Origin: an uncultured Blautia sp.
GTDB taxonomy: Bacteria > Bacillota > Clostridia > Lachnospirales > Lachnospiraceae
Reading direction: 5' to 3'
Length of the DNA: 10,249 nt
Assembly: GCA_934402155.1 (NCBI GenBank)
Contig: CAKRTP010000062.1
Span: 1-10,249 of the forward strand
Both the position numbers and the translations under genes were made by a program. A model generated the notes under the pieces. It did no database searches. It was not told the DNA's origin and saw only the letters and a program-made list of their open reading frames with translations. Below, in pieces: positions 1 through 6,055 of the stretch; positions within the stretch are counted from its first letter, which is position 1, and every line of letters begins with the position of its first letter.

Positions 1-2
1 AG

Positions 3-75
3 AGCGATAGACGGGGCTCGAACCCGCGGTCTCGACCTTGGCAAGGTCGCGCGTTACCAACTACGCCACTATCGC
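3..75 (-). tRNA. tRNA-Gly (anticodon GCC)
   Basis: Read on the minus strand this folds as a complete tRNA. The 7-bp acceptor stem GCGATAG/CTATCGC pairs perfectly. A D-arm contains AGTTGGTA, the anticodon stem CGACC/GGTCG closes the loop TTGCCAA, and a T-arm carries the TTCGAGC loop. The anticodon GCC reads glycine codons GGC and GGU. The discriminator base is U, as usual for bacterial tRNA-Gly. The CCA end is not encoded (the next bases are CT), so it must be added after transcription. The gene diverges from the SH3-3D protein gene and has its own promoter about 50 bp upstream. Confidence 0.96.
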
Positions 76-122
76 AGATGTCTTATCGGAAGTTTTGTTT
101 GTTTTCCTCAGCGACAAGATAT

Positions 123-151
123 ACTATACCAGATGATTCTGTGTTTGTCAA
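123..151 (-). promoter_or_regulatory. Sigma-A promoter of tRNA-Gly
   Basis: On the minus strand a perfect -35 box TTGACA (146-151) is followed after exactly 17 bp by TATAGT (123-128), one base from the -10 consensus. Transcription would begin near 116, leaving a leader of about 40 nt before the mature tRNA 5' end at 75. Such a near-consensus promoter suits a stable RNA gene. Confidence 0.85.
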
Positions 152-170
152 ATGTTTTTTTGAAAAAAAT

Positions 171-194
171 CAAAAAAATTTATAAATTTTTTTG
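171..194. repeat. Perfect 24-nt A/T palindrome between divergent promoters
   Basis: The stretch begins with C and seven A, runs through TTTATAAA at its centre, and ends with seven T and G; it equals its own reverse complement. A second, overlapping inverted repeat pairs TTTTTTTGA (155-163) with TCAAAAAAA (170-178). The element lies between the tRNA promoter and the promoter at 260-288. It could be a bend-inducing A-tract or UP-like element, an operator, or simple low-complexity DNA. The sequence alone does not decide. Confidence 0.5.
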
Positions 195-259
195 TTCCTG
201 TTCAATTCGTTCACAGCAAACCTGATTCTGTTAAAAAACAGTGAAAACTCTGTGTTAAT

Positions 260-288
260 TTGAAATAGTGTACTTCATGTGCTACAAT
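260..288 (+). promoter_or_regulatory. Extended -10 promoter of the SH3-3D protein gene
   Basis: TTGAAA (260-265), a 17-bp spacer, then TACAAT (283-288) preceded by TGC form a near-consensus sigma-A promoter with an extended -10. The start of transcription would be near 295. This rules out the upstream in-frame GTG at 279, which lies within the promoter, and supports the GTG at 315. A short inverted repeat CTGTT/AACAG (228-232/237-241) lies just upstream and might be an operator, but that is speculation. Confidence 0.8.
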
Positions 289-314
289 ACACACTAGAAA
301 GAGGTGAAAGATTT

Positions 315-1397
315 GTGAATAAGAGAACAACAGCTTTTTTGCTTGGAAGTATGTTATTATGTCATGCTTCTCTTGTTTATGGCGGAGTTCCAGAGTATAA
401 AACAGTACTGGAAAAAGCACAAAATGAAAATAGAACTGTACAGACGTTTGAAACAGACGATGGCAGGGGGAATACTGTTCAGGTAACAGCAGATCAGGAG
501 ACACTTTATGTGACTGCCAGGATAACAGGGATTTATTCTATGCCGTCAGACAGCAGCACAGAACTTGCAGCAGTTTCTCTTGGAGATCAGGTAGAACAGA
601 CTGCTATCTGCGATAATGGATGGAGCAAGGTGGAAGCAGAGTCCGATGGAGAGAAAATTATTGGATATATACTGACACAGGCATTGAACAGTGAGAATCA
701 GATCGTATCCGTAGACGAGGAAGATGTAGAAGTAAAATCTGACAGCAGTATTCTTGATTATCCGGGAAAGAAGGATGGAGAAGTCATCGGAGAGGTTCTG
801 GAACTGGATCTGGTGAAACGTACCGGAACAGTGAATGATGTCTGGAGCAGGATTGAATATCAGGATATGGACGGATCCGAAAAAGAAGGATATATCCCAA
901 CAGACTGTCTGGATATTTCAGATGGTCAGAGCAAGGACAGTACAGAGACATCTGTATCCATAGATAAGAAAAAAGATGCAGGGACACTTCACAAAAGCAG
1001 CGGAAAAGGTGTTTTTGCAGATGCACTGGAGACAGATGAAAGTGTTACTGAACAGAATGGCGTACAGATCGGAACGCCGGTAGCGGCATCCTCAGATGCC
1101 AGTCTCAAGGATCTTGGTGTCTTCAAGATCACACACTATTGTCCGTGCAGTATCTGCTGCGGTCCATATGCAAATGGAATTACTTCTACAGGTGTAACAG
1201 CAACAACAAACCACACAATCGCAGTAGATCCTTCTCAGATACCATATGGGAGCAAGGTCGTGATCAATGGACAGGTTTATGTGGCAGAGGACTGTGGTGG
1301 TGCGATCAAGACAAACTGTATCGATATCTATGTGGCGACACATGCAGAGGGAGAGGCAAAAGGTGTCTATTATACAGATGTTTACCTTCTTCAGTGA
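315..1397 (+). CDS. Exported SH3-3D domain cell-wall protein, putative lytic transglycosylase-like
   Basis: The likely start is GTG at 315, 8 nt after the ribosome binding site GAGGTGA; an in-frame GTG at 279 lies inside the promoter. The 360-residue product opens with a signal peptide (basic NKR, then a hydrophobic stretch to about residue 22). Two SH3-like segments follow (about 66-122 and 137-197), which in this family bind cell wall. A polar linker leads to a C-terminal 3D domain (about 268-359). That domain is named for three conserved aspartates; D305 (AVDPS), D326 (AEDCGG) and D337 (CIDIY) fit. 3D domains share the double-psi barrel fold of MltA-type transglycosylases, so peptidoglycan cleavage or remodelling outside the membrane is the inferred role. 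Unusually, the domain has six cysteines (276, 278, 281, 282, 327, 335). The gene is monocistronic, bounded by its own promoter and a terminator. Confidence 0.88.
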   Translation: MNKRTTAFLLGSMLLCHASLVYGGVPEYKTVLEKAQNENRTVQTFETDDGRGNTVQVTADQETLYVTARITGIYSMPSDSSTELAAVSLGDQVEQTAICDNGWSKVEAESDGEKIIGYILTQALNSENQIVSVDEEDVEVKSDSSILDYPGKKDGEVIGEVLELDLVKRTGTVNDVWSRIEYQDMDGSEKEGYIPTDCLDISDGQSKDSTETSVSIDKKKDAGTLHKSSGKGVFADALETDESVTEQNGVQIGTPVAASSDASLKDLGVFKITHYCPCSICCGPYANGITSTGVTATTNHTIAVDPSQIPYGSKVVINGQVYVAEDCGGAIKTNCIDIYVATHAEGEAKGVYYTDVYLLQ

Positions 1398-1406
1398 TAT
1401 GATATC

Positions 1407-1453
1407 AAAATCTCCGGCGGAAACAGCGAACACTGTATTCTGCCGGAGATTTT
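1407..1453. terminator. Bidirectional terminator between convergent genes
   Basis: A perfect 12-bp inverted repeat pairs AAAATCTCCGGC (1407-1418) with GCCGGAGATTTT (1442-1453). The 23-nt loop holds an inner ACAG/CTGT pairing. A T-run (1450-1455) follows on the plus strand and an A-run precedes it, so it can end transcription both from the SH3-3D gene (stop at 1397) and from the opposing alcohol dehydrogenase gene (stop at 1465). Confidence 0.88.
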
Positions 1454-1464
1454 TTGCAGGGAGA

Positions 1465-2649
1465 TTATCTTGCCATAGTATAAATTTTTTCCATGTCTTT
1501 CATATTTAACTGTTTAAATATACCGATAGTACGGGTATCTTCGAAACTGCACTTAAAAGCAAGTTCGTGGATCTGCTGATCATCAAGATCGAGTCCGAGT
1601 TCATGGAGACTGGTAGGCATCTGGATAGAACGGAAGAAGTTTTCCATTGCTTCAATTCCGGCCAGTGCAGTTTTTTCAAAATCCAGCTCACATGGGATTT
1701 CAAATACATTTGTTGCGAACTGTGCAAAACGTTCTGGATTTACATCATATACATATCGCGCCCAACTGCCCCAGATAGCTGCAAGCCCGGCACCGTGGGT
1801 GACATCATAGAGACCGCCGAGCTCATGTTCAAGCTGATGACATGACCAGTCACCTCCGCCGGTGCCACATCCGGTCAGACCGTTATGTGAAAGACTTCCG
1901 GCCCACATGATTTCCGCACGGGCATTGTAGTTGCCAGGTTCTTTCATGAGAATACGTGCATTATAGATCACCGTCTGCATCAGAGATTCACTTATGCTGT
2001 CGGTGATCTCCATTGTTTCGATATTAACGAAATAGCGTTCCATGGTGTGCATGAGAATATCCACACATCCACTTTCTGTCTGATACTGAGGAAGACTGTA
2101 AGTCAGTCTTGGGTTCATCAGGGCAAATTTGGGGCGGCAGAGATCACTTCTGGTGCTTCCTCGCTTGAGCCAGCCGTCTTCATTAGTGATCACACAGGAA
2201 CCGCTCATTTCACTTCCGGAAGCGGCAATAGTAGGAATTGCACCGATTGGAAGACAGGCGGTCGGAGTTTCTGTTTTGAGGAAAAAGTTCCAGACATCTG
2301 TCCATGGATTGGCAACACCATAACCGATTGCTTTAGCGGAATCAATGACGCTTCCGCCGCCGACGGCAAGAATGAAATCCACGTTTTCTTTATGGCAGAG
2401 ATCGATACCCTCGCGTACTTTGGAAAGGCGGGGATTTGGAACGACACCACCCAGAGTGACAAAATCAATACCAGTGTCAGTAAGGCATTTTGTGATCTCG
2501 TTAAGAAGCCCGGAAGAGACGGCACTGTGACCGCCGTAGTGGATAAGAACTTTGTGACAGCCTTCTTTTTTGAGGACATCACCGATCTGTAAATGAGAAT
2601 CTTTACCGAAAATAACCCTTGTAGGGGCAAAATATTCGAAGCTTCGCAT
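1465..2649 (-). CDS. Iron-containing alcohol dehydrogenase (butanol dehydrogenase/YqhD-like)
   Basis: This 394-residue cytoplasmic protein has the usual length and motifs of family III, metal-dependent alcohol dehydrogenases. The N-terminal nucleotide-binding half carries YGGHS (38-42), at the position of the cofactor-binding GGGS of YqhD/Bdh enzymes, and GGGSVIDSAKA (97-107). The C-terminal half carries the expected metal ligands D197 and H201 (DILMH), H271 and H285. The two histidines are 14 apart, as in FucO. The overall pattern is closest to the butanol dehydrogenase/YqhD branch, which reduces aldehydes to alcohols, usually with NADPH. The exact substrate and cofactor are not evident, so no symbol is given. 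The start ATG has AAGGAG 8 nt upstream. The gene stands alone, converging on the SH3-3D gene and divergent from trxB. A fermentative or aldehyde-detoxifying role is inferred. Confidence 0.93.
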   Translation of the reverse strand: MRSFEYFAPTRVIFGKDSHLQIGDVLKKEGCHKVLIHYGGHSAVSSGLLNEITKCLTDTGIDFVTLGGVVPNPRLSKVREGIDLCHKENVDFILAVGGGSVIDSAKAIGYGVANPWTDVWNFFLKTETPTACLPIGAIPTIAASGSEMSGSCVITNEDGWLKRGSTRSDLCRPKFALMNPRLTYSLPQYQTESGCVDILMHTMERYFVNIETMEITDSISESLMQTVIYNARILMKEPGNYNARAEIMWAGSLSHNGLTGCGTGGGDWSCHQLEHELGGLYDVTHGAGLAAIWGSWARYVYDVNPERFAQFATNVFEIPCELDFEKTALAGIEAMENFFRSIQMPTSLHELGLDLDDQQIHELAFKCSFEDTRTIGIFKQLNMKDMEKIYTMAR

Positions 2650-2712
2650 AATGATAGTTACTCCTTATATACATTTAATAAATATCAATCCATAGATGCC
2701 CGGTAAGAAAAA

Positions 2713-2730
2713 ATTGTACTTTTTTACAAT
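2713..2730. repeat. Inverted repeat ATTGTA-N6-TACAAT, possible operator
   Basis: ATTGTA (2713-2718) and TACAAT (2725-2730) are perfect inverted copies separated by CTTTTT. The element would lie about 20-35 bp inside the transcript from the candidate dehydrogenase promoter at 2755-2784, a typical place for a repressor site. It resembles redox-regulator operators in general form (TTGT...ACAA), but the spacing is 2 bp short of the clostridial Rex consensus. The regulator is unknown. Confidence 0.35.
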
Positions 2731-2754
2731 AGCAAGAGATATTCTGATCCTGAC

Positions 2755-2784
2755 ATCATAAGATAAATATAACATAATTGTAAA
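2755..2784 (-). promoter_or_regulatory. Candidate promoter of the alcohol dehydrogenase gene
   Basis: On the minus strand TTTACA (2779-2784) and TATGAT (2755-2760) are separated by 18 bp. Each box is one base from consensus. Transcription would start near 2748 and give a leader of about 100 nt. The surrounding DNA is AT-rich, so chance matches are likely and confidence is modest. Confidence 0.4.
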
Positions 2785-2842
2785 AATAAATACACAAAAA
2801 TTTCAGTTTTTTCAATGATCAGTCAATGTATGGAAAACATTC

Positions 2843-2871
2843 TGGACATTTTCTCGCTGGTGTAATATTAT
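2843..2871 (+). promoter_or_regulatory. Candidate promoter of the trxB operon
   Basis: TGGACA (2843-2848), a 17-bp spacer and TATTAT (2866-2871) form a good sigma-A-like promoter about 33 bp before the trxB start. Transcription would begin near 2878, just before the ribosome binding site around GGGCAGGTGA. An imperfect dyad, GAAAA...TTTTC, overlaps the -35 box and could bind a regulator. Confidence 0.6.
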
Positions 2872-2903
2872 AAAATAACAAAAGGGCAGGTGATAATAAC
2901 AAA

Positions 2904-3806
2904 ATGGAAAATATAGTGATCATCGGCGCAGGACCCGCCGGAATCTCGGCTGCTCTGTATGCAGCGAGAGGAAATATGAGGCCTCTTGTAATTAATAATG
3001 GTATAGGAGCACTGGAAAAGGCAGAGAAGATCGAGAATTATTATGGGCTGGAGCAGCCAATTTCAGGAGTGGAACTTTATGAGAGGGGACTTGCTCAGGC
3101 AGAAGCCTTAGGTGTCCGCATTATAGAGGCAGAAGTCCTGGGAATCAGTGGTTTTGACACTTTTACGGTAAAGACGACAGCCGGGGATTTTGATACAGTC
3201 AGTGTCATTCTGGCAACAGGCGGAAAGAGAAATGCTCCGAAGATTCCGGGACTCAGGGAGTTTGAGGGTAGAGGAGTCAGTTATTGTGCAGTTTGTGATG
3301 CCTTCTTTTACAGAGGAAAAGAGGTTGCTGTTGTCGGAAACGGAGATTTTGCACTTCATGAGGCAGAGGAACTTCGGAATGTTACACAGGATGTGACAAT
3401 TTATACAGATGGAAAGAAACCGGAATTTTCCAGAGAACATCCTATTTCAGTCAATACAATGAAGATCCAGGCAATCGAAGGTGACGACAAGGTTTCAGGG
3501 CTTCTGATGCAGAGTGATGCCAGTGTACAGGATGCAGATACACAGGAGAAATCTTTTTATCCGGCAGATGGTATTTTTATAGCACTTGGCACTGCAGGAA
3601 GTACGGAGATTGCCAGACAGATGGGCGCAGAGATTACTGATAAGGGTAATATAAAAGCAGATGAGGAGATGGCAACGACAATCCCGGGACTTTTTGCGGC
3701 AGGAGACTGTACAGGAGGTCTTCTTCAGGTGTCGAAGGCGGTTTATGAGGGAAGTGTGGCAGCTATCAGTGCCGGAAAATATGTCCGAAGCAGAAAAACT
3801 TCATAA
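2904..3806 (+). CDS. Thioredoxin reductase-like flavoprotein lacking the NADPH motif (possible ferredoxin-dependent type)
   Basis: This 300-residue protein has the thioredoxin reductase layout. An N-terminal FAD motif GAGPAG (8-13) is followed by the redox pair CAVC (C128, C131), a second Rossmann motif GNGDFA (145-150) and the FAD motif AGDC (266-269). It should pass electrons via FAD and the CxxC to thioredoxin, encoded 57 bp downstream. The segment after the second Rossmann motif, YTDGKKPEF (167-175), stands where NADPH-dependent enzymes have HRRxxxR. That arginine-rich 2'-phosphate-binding motif is absent. Loss of this motif is known in ferredoxin-dependent flavin thioredoxin reductases of clostridia, so ferredoxin or another donor is plausible. 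This is inference, and NADH use is not excluded. The start ATG follows GGGCAGGTGA. It is the first gene of a likely seven-gene operon. Confidence 0.92.
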   Translation: MENIVIIGAGPAGISAALYAARGNMRPLVINNGIGALEKAEKIENYYGLEQPISGVELYERGLAQAEALGVRIIEAEVLGISGFDTFTVKTTAGDFDTVSVILATGGKRNAPKIPGLREFEGRGVSYCAVCDAFFYRGKEVAVVGNGDFALHEAEELRNVTQDVTIYTDGKKPEFSREHPISVNTMKIQAIEGDDKVSGLLMQSDASVQDADTQEKSFYPADGIFIALGTAGSTEIARQMGAEITDKGNIKADEEMATTIPGLFAAGDCTGGLLQVSKAVYEGSVAAISAGKYVRSRKTS

Positions 3807-3817
3807 AAAACAGGCAA

Positions 3818-3852
3818 AAAGAAATACTATATCAGAAAGAATACTATATCAG
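3818..3852. repeat. Tandem duplication just upstream of the thioredoxin ribosome binding site
   Basis: AAAGAAATACTATATCAG (3818-3835) is followed directly by AAAGAATACTATATCAG (3836-3852), identical except for one missing A. The second copy runs into the AGGAGG ribosome binding site (3851-3856), while the first is followed by AAAG instead. It fills most of the 57-bp trxB-thioredoxin gap. A recent slippage duplication is the simplest reading; any effect on expression is unknown. Confidence 0.75.
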
Positions 3853-3863
3853 GAGGAAATATT

Positions 3864-4166
3864 ATGGCAAAAACAATTACAGCAGCTAATTTTGAGCAGG
3901 AAGTTCTGAAGGCAGAGAAACCGGTATTGTTGGATTTCTGGGCATCATGGTGCGGACCGTGTATGCGTCAGGGGCCAATCGTCGAGGAACTGGCAGAAGA
4001 GGGATACTGTGTCGGCAAGATTGATGTTGACCAGGAACCGGGACTGGCACAGCAGTTTCGTGTTATGAACATTCCGACACTTCTGATCTTCAGAAACGGC
4101 AAGGAAGCAGAGCGTCTTGTCGGGCTGACTCCAAAAGCGACAATTAAGGAGCTTCTGGATAAATAA
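3864..4166 (+). CDS. trxA: Thioredoxin
   Basis: This 100-residue cytoplasmic protein is a classic single-domain thioredoxin. It carries the active site WCGPC (29-33, C30 and C33) after the buried beta strand VLLDFWAS. It also has the cis-proline in NIPT (P71) and the usual FRNGK turn before the last strand. It reduces protein disulfides and is recharged by the reductase encoded just upstream. Length is slightly below the typical 105. The residues after the active site are MRQGP, where most family members have a KMxxP pattern; together with an extra cysteine (C49) this marks it as a somewhat divergent clostridial type. An excellent AGGAGG lies 7 nt before the ATG. The radical SAM gene follows after 24 bp. 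Confidence 0.96.
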   Translation: MAKTITAANFEQEVLKAEKPVLLDFWASWCGPCMRQGPIVEELAEEGYCVGKIDVDQEPGLAQQFRVMNIPTLLIFRNGKEAERLVGLTPKATIKELLDK

Positions 4167-4190
4167 GATCCGGAAAGGTTTATAAGATTT

Positions 4191-5861
4191 ATGAAAATAT
4201 TACTGGCAGCATGTAATGCAAAGTATATTCATTCAAATCTTGCAGTATATGATCTCAGGGCATATGCATCTGCTTATCAGGAGCATATTCTTCTGAGAGA
4301 ATATACGATCAATCAGACAAAAGACGAGATTTTGAAGGATATTTATTTAAGTGGAGCAGATGTAGTCTGCTTTTCCTGTTATATATGGAATATTTCTTTT
4401 GTAAAGGATCTGCTCGGTGATCTTCACAAGATTCTTCCGGAAACCAGGTTCTGGGCAGGCGGTCCGGAGGTTTCTTTTGATGCGGAAGCTTTTCTGAGAA
4501 ATACTCCACAGATGACAGGGGTCATGATAGGAGAGGGTGAGAAGACATTTCTGGATCTTGTGCGTCATTATGTGGACAGAGAAGGAAAACTTGCAGAAAT
4601 TCCGGGAATCGTCTATCGTGACGGCGAAGAGATCCGTAATAATGGATGGCGCGAATTGACAGATCTGGGAGAGGTTCCTTTTGTATATGAGCATCTGGAG
4701 AACTTTGAAAATAAGATCATTTATTATGAGAGCAGCAGAGGCTGCCCCTTTTCGTGCAGTTACTGCCTTTCCTCTATCGACAAGAAACTCAGATTTCGTG
4801 ATCTGAAACTTGTAAAGAGGGAACTGCAGTTTTTTCTGGATTACAGAGTTCCACAGGTCAAGTTTGTAGACCGTACTTTCAACTGCCGACATGAGCATGC
4901 AATGGAAATCTGGAGATATATTCTTGAGCATGATAATGGAGTGACAAATTTTCATTTTGAAATATCAGCGGATCTTCTCCGTGAGGATGAGATCCAGCTT
5001 ATGGGCAGGATGCGTCCGGGACTGATTCAGCTTGAAATAGGAGTACAGTCCACAAATACGGACACTATTCATGCAATCCACAGACATATGGATCTGATGA
5101 CACTGGAAAAGTCTGTTGCAAAAATTCACAGTTTTGGAAATATCCATCAGCATCTGGATTTGATCGCAGGTCTTCCATATGAAGATTATGAGACATTTCA
5201 TCGCTCTTTTAATGATGTGTACAGAATGAAACCAGATCAGCTTCAGCTGGGATTTCTTAAGGTTCTGAAAGGATCTCTGATGGGACAGGAAGCACAGAAG
5301 TATGGAATCATGCACAAAGAAAAAGAACCTTACGAAGTGCTTTCTACGAACTGGCTTTCTTACAGAGAGATCCTGAAACTTAAGACAGTAGAGAGTATGG
5401 TGGAGGTTTATTATAACAGCGGACAGTTTCAGAATACACTGGAATACCTGGTGCCGCAGTTTGCAGATGCATTTATATTTTATGAGAAGCTGGGTGCTTT
5501 TTATGAAAAGAAGGGTTACGGCGAGGTTTCACACTCCAGAATGCGCCGTTACGAAATCCTGCTGGAATTTCTGAGAGAGGAGACGCAGATCGATGCAGAG
5601 ATAGCAGCACAGTATATGTTGTATGACCTGTATCTGAGAGAACGTCTCAAAAAAAGACCTTCGTTTGCATCTGATCAGAAACCATATGAGAGTGCGGTGT
5701 GGGCTTACAGAAAAGAATACAAGATTTCAAGAACTGCACATATAGAAGTCTTTCCGGATGGTACAGCGGTTCTGTTTGACTACGAAAACAGAAATCCATT
5801 GTCCAACAATGCGGAAGCAAAAGCAATTGTACTGAATACGGATGCAGAGATAGAGAGGTGA
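4191..5861 (+). CDS. B12-binding domain radical SAM protein, DUF4080 type
   Basis: This protein has 556 residues. Residues 1 to about 140 resemble a cobalamin-binding Rossmann domain, with the characteristic GGPEVSF (90-96) and GEGE (114-117). No DxHxxG base-off motif was seen. The radical SAM core follows, with CxxxCxxC in GCPFSCSYC (C185, C189, C192) binding the 4Fe-4S cluster that cleaves S-adenosylmethionine. Later segments (FVDRTFN, GVQSTN, DLIAGLPYED) fit the TIM-barrel core. The last 180 or so residues match what I know as the DUF4080 tail. The reaction and substrate are unknown. Related B12-radical SAM enzymes methylate carbon or phosphorus centres or rearrange rings, but that cannot be transferred here. 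The ribosome binding site is weak (AAAGG, 12 nt before the ATG). Neighbours are thioredoxin upstream (24 bp) and a membrane peptide downstream (5 bp). Confidence 0.9.
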   Translation: MKILLAACNAKYIHSNLAVYDLRAYASAYQEHILLREYTINQTKDEILKDIYLSGADVVCFSCYIWNISFVKDLLGDLHKILPETRFWAGGPEVSFDAEAFLRNTPQMTGVMIGEGEKTFLDLVRHYVDREGKLAEIPGIVYRDGEEIRNNGWRELTDLGEVPFVYEHLENFENKIIYYESSRGCPFSCSYCLSSIDKKLRFRDLKLVKRELQFFLDYRVPQVKFVDRTFNCRHEHAMEIWRYILEHDNGVTNFHFEISADLLREDEIQLMGRMRPGLIQLEIGVQSTNTDTIHAIHRHMDLMTLEKSVAKIHSFGNIHQHLDLIAGLPYEDYETFHRSFNDVYRMKPDQLQLGFLKVLKGSLMGQEAQKYGIMHKEKEPYEVLSTNWLSYREILKLKTVESMVEVYYNSGQFQNTLEYLVPQFADAFIFYEKLGAFYEKKGYGEVSHSRMRRYEILLEFLREETQIDAEIAAQYMLYDLYLRERLKKRPSFASDQKPYESAVWAYRKEYKISRTAHIEVFPDGTAVLFDYENRNPLSNNAEAKAIVLNTDAEIER

Positions 5862-5866
5862 CAAAA

Positions 5867-5971
5867 ATGGGAATGTTCGATCCAAAAAAGAGAAAAATAT
5901 TTGCGGCTGTGATAGCAGTCGTTCTTGTCCTTGCCATGGTAGTTCCAAGTATTCTCTCAATTCTTTTATGA
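5867..5971 (+). CDS. 34-residue single-span membrane peptide
   Basis: A short frame starts 5 bp after the radical SAM stop codon, with AGAGAGGTGA as ribosome binding site overlapping that stop. The product begins MGMFDPKKRK and continues with a hydrophobic run (about 11-34, rich in A, V, I, L) broken by one proline (VVPS). This is the look of a one-helix membrane peptide with a basic cytoplasmic N-terminus. The tight spacing, a good ribosome binding site and the non-random composition argue that it is real. I do not recognise a family and propose no function. It might anchor or modulate a neighbouring protein, or be an independent small membrane protein carried in the operon. Confidence 0.68.
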   Translation: MGMFDPKKRKIFAAVIAVVLVLAMVVPSILSILL

Positions 5972-6055
5972 TCGGAGATCAGGGTAAGATTGTGAATGTG
6001 TACAGCACAAAATGATCCGCAGATATCATAAACGAGAAACGGAGGCAAAATATAT
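5972..6055 (+). other. 84-bp spacer tiled by two 15-codon frames linked by ATGA overlaps
   Basis: The stop of the membrane peptide overlaps an ATG (ATGA at 5968-5971) that opens a 15-codon frame ending at 6015. That stop again overlaps an ATG (6012-6015) opening another 15-codon frame ending at 6059, which in turn overlaps the ATG of the next gene at 6056. The three ATGs are exactly 44 nt apart. Neither mini-frame has a Shine-Dalgarno sequence in front of it. The second one contains the GGAGG (6041-6045) that serves the next gene. No hairpin terminator or promoter is seen here. Confidence 0.4.

Larger units (their letters stand above)
2650..2903. other. AT-rich divergent control region (alcohol dehydrogenase / trxB operon)
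   Basis: There is no gene in these 254 bp. The region holds candidate promoters facing both ways, an inverted repeat at 2713-2730, the motif AATTGTA in two copies (2712-2718 and 2776-2782), and TCAATG twice, one helical turn apart (2812-2817 and 2823-2828). The dehydrogenase promoter candidate (2755-2784) and a second plus-strand candidate, CTGACA-N17-CATAAT (2750-2778), lie over the same bases. The two directions could therefore compete or share a regulator. No riboswitch fold was recognised. Confidence 0.55.

Noticed and set aside
279..314. Upstream GTG at 279 as the start of the SH3-3D protein
   Set aside because: It lies between the -35 and the expected transcription start, so it would not be in the mRNA.
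2047..2592. 181-codon plus-strand frame within the alcohol dehydrogenase gene
   Set aside because: It is antisense to an unmistakable dehydrogenase, with no ribosome binding site noted and no family resemblance.
2713..2730. A true Rex operator
   Set aside because: The dyad has TTGT and ACAA ends, but the distance between them is 8 bp rather than the 10 bp of the Rex consensus, and the inner bases do not match. It is kept only as an unassigned inverted repeat.
4347..4955. 202-codon minus-strand frame opposite the radical SAM gene
   Set aside because: It sits antisense to the radical SAM coding sequence, and its composition looks like a translated reverse complement rather than a real protein.
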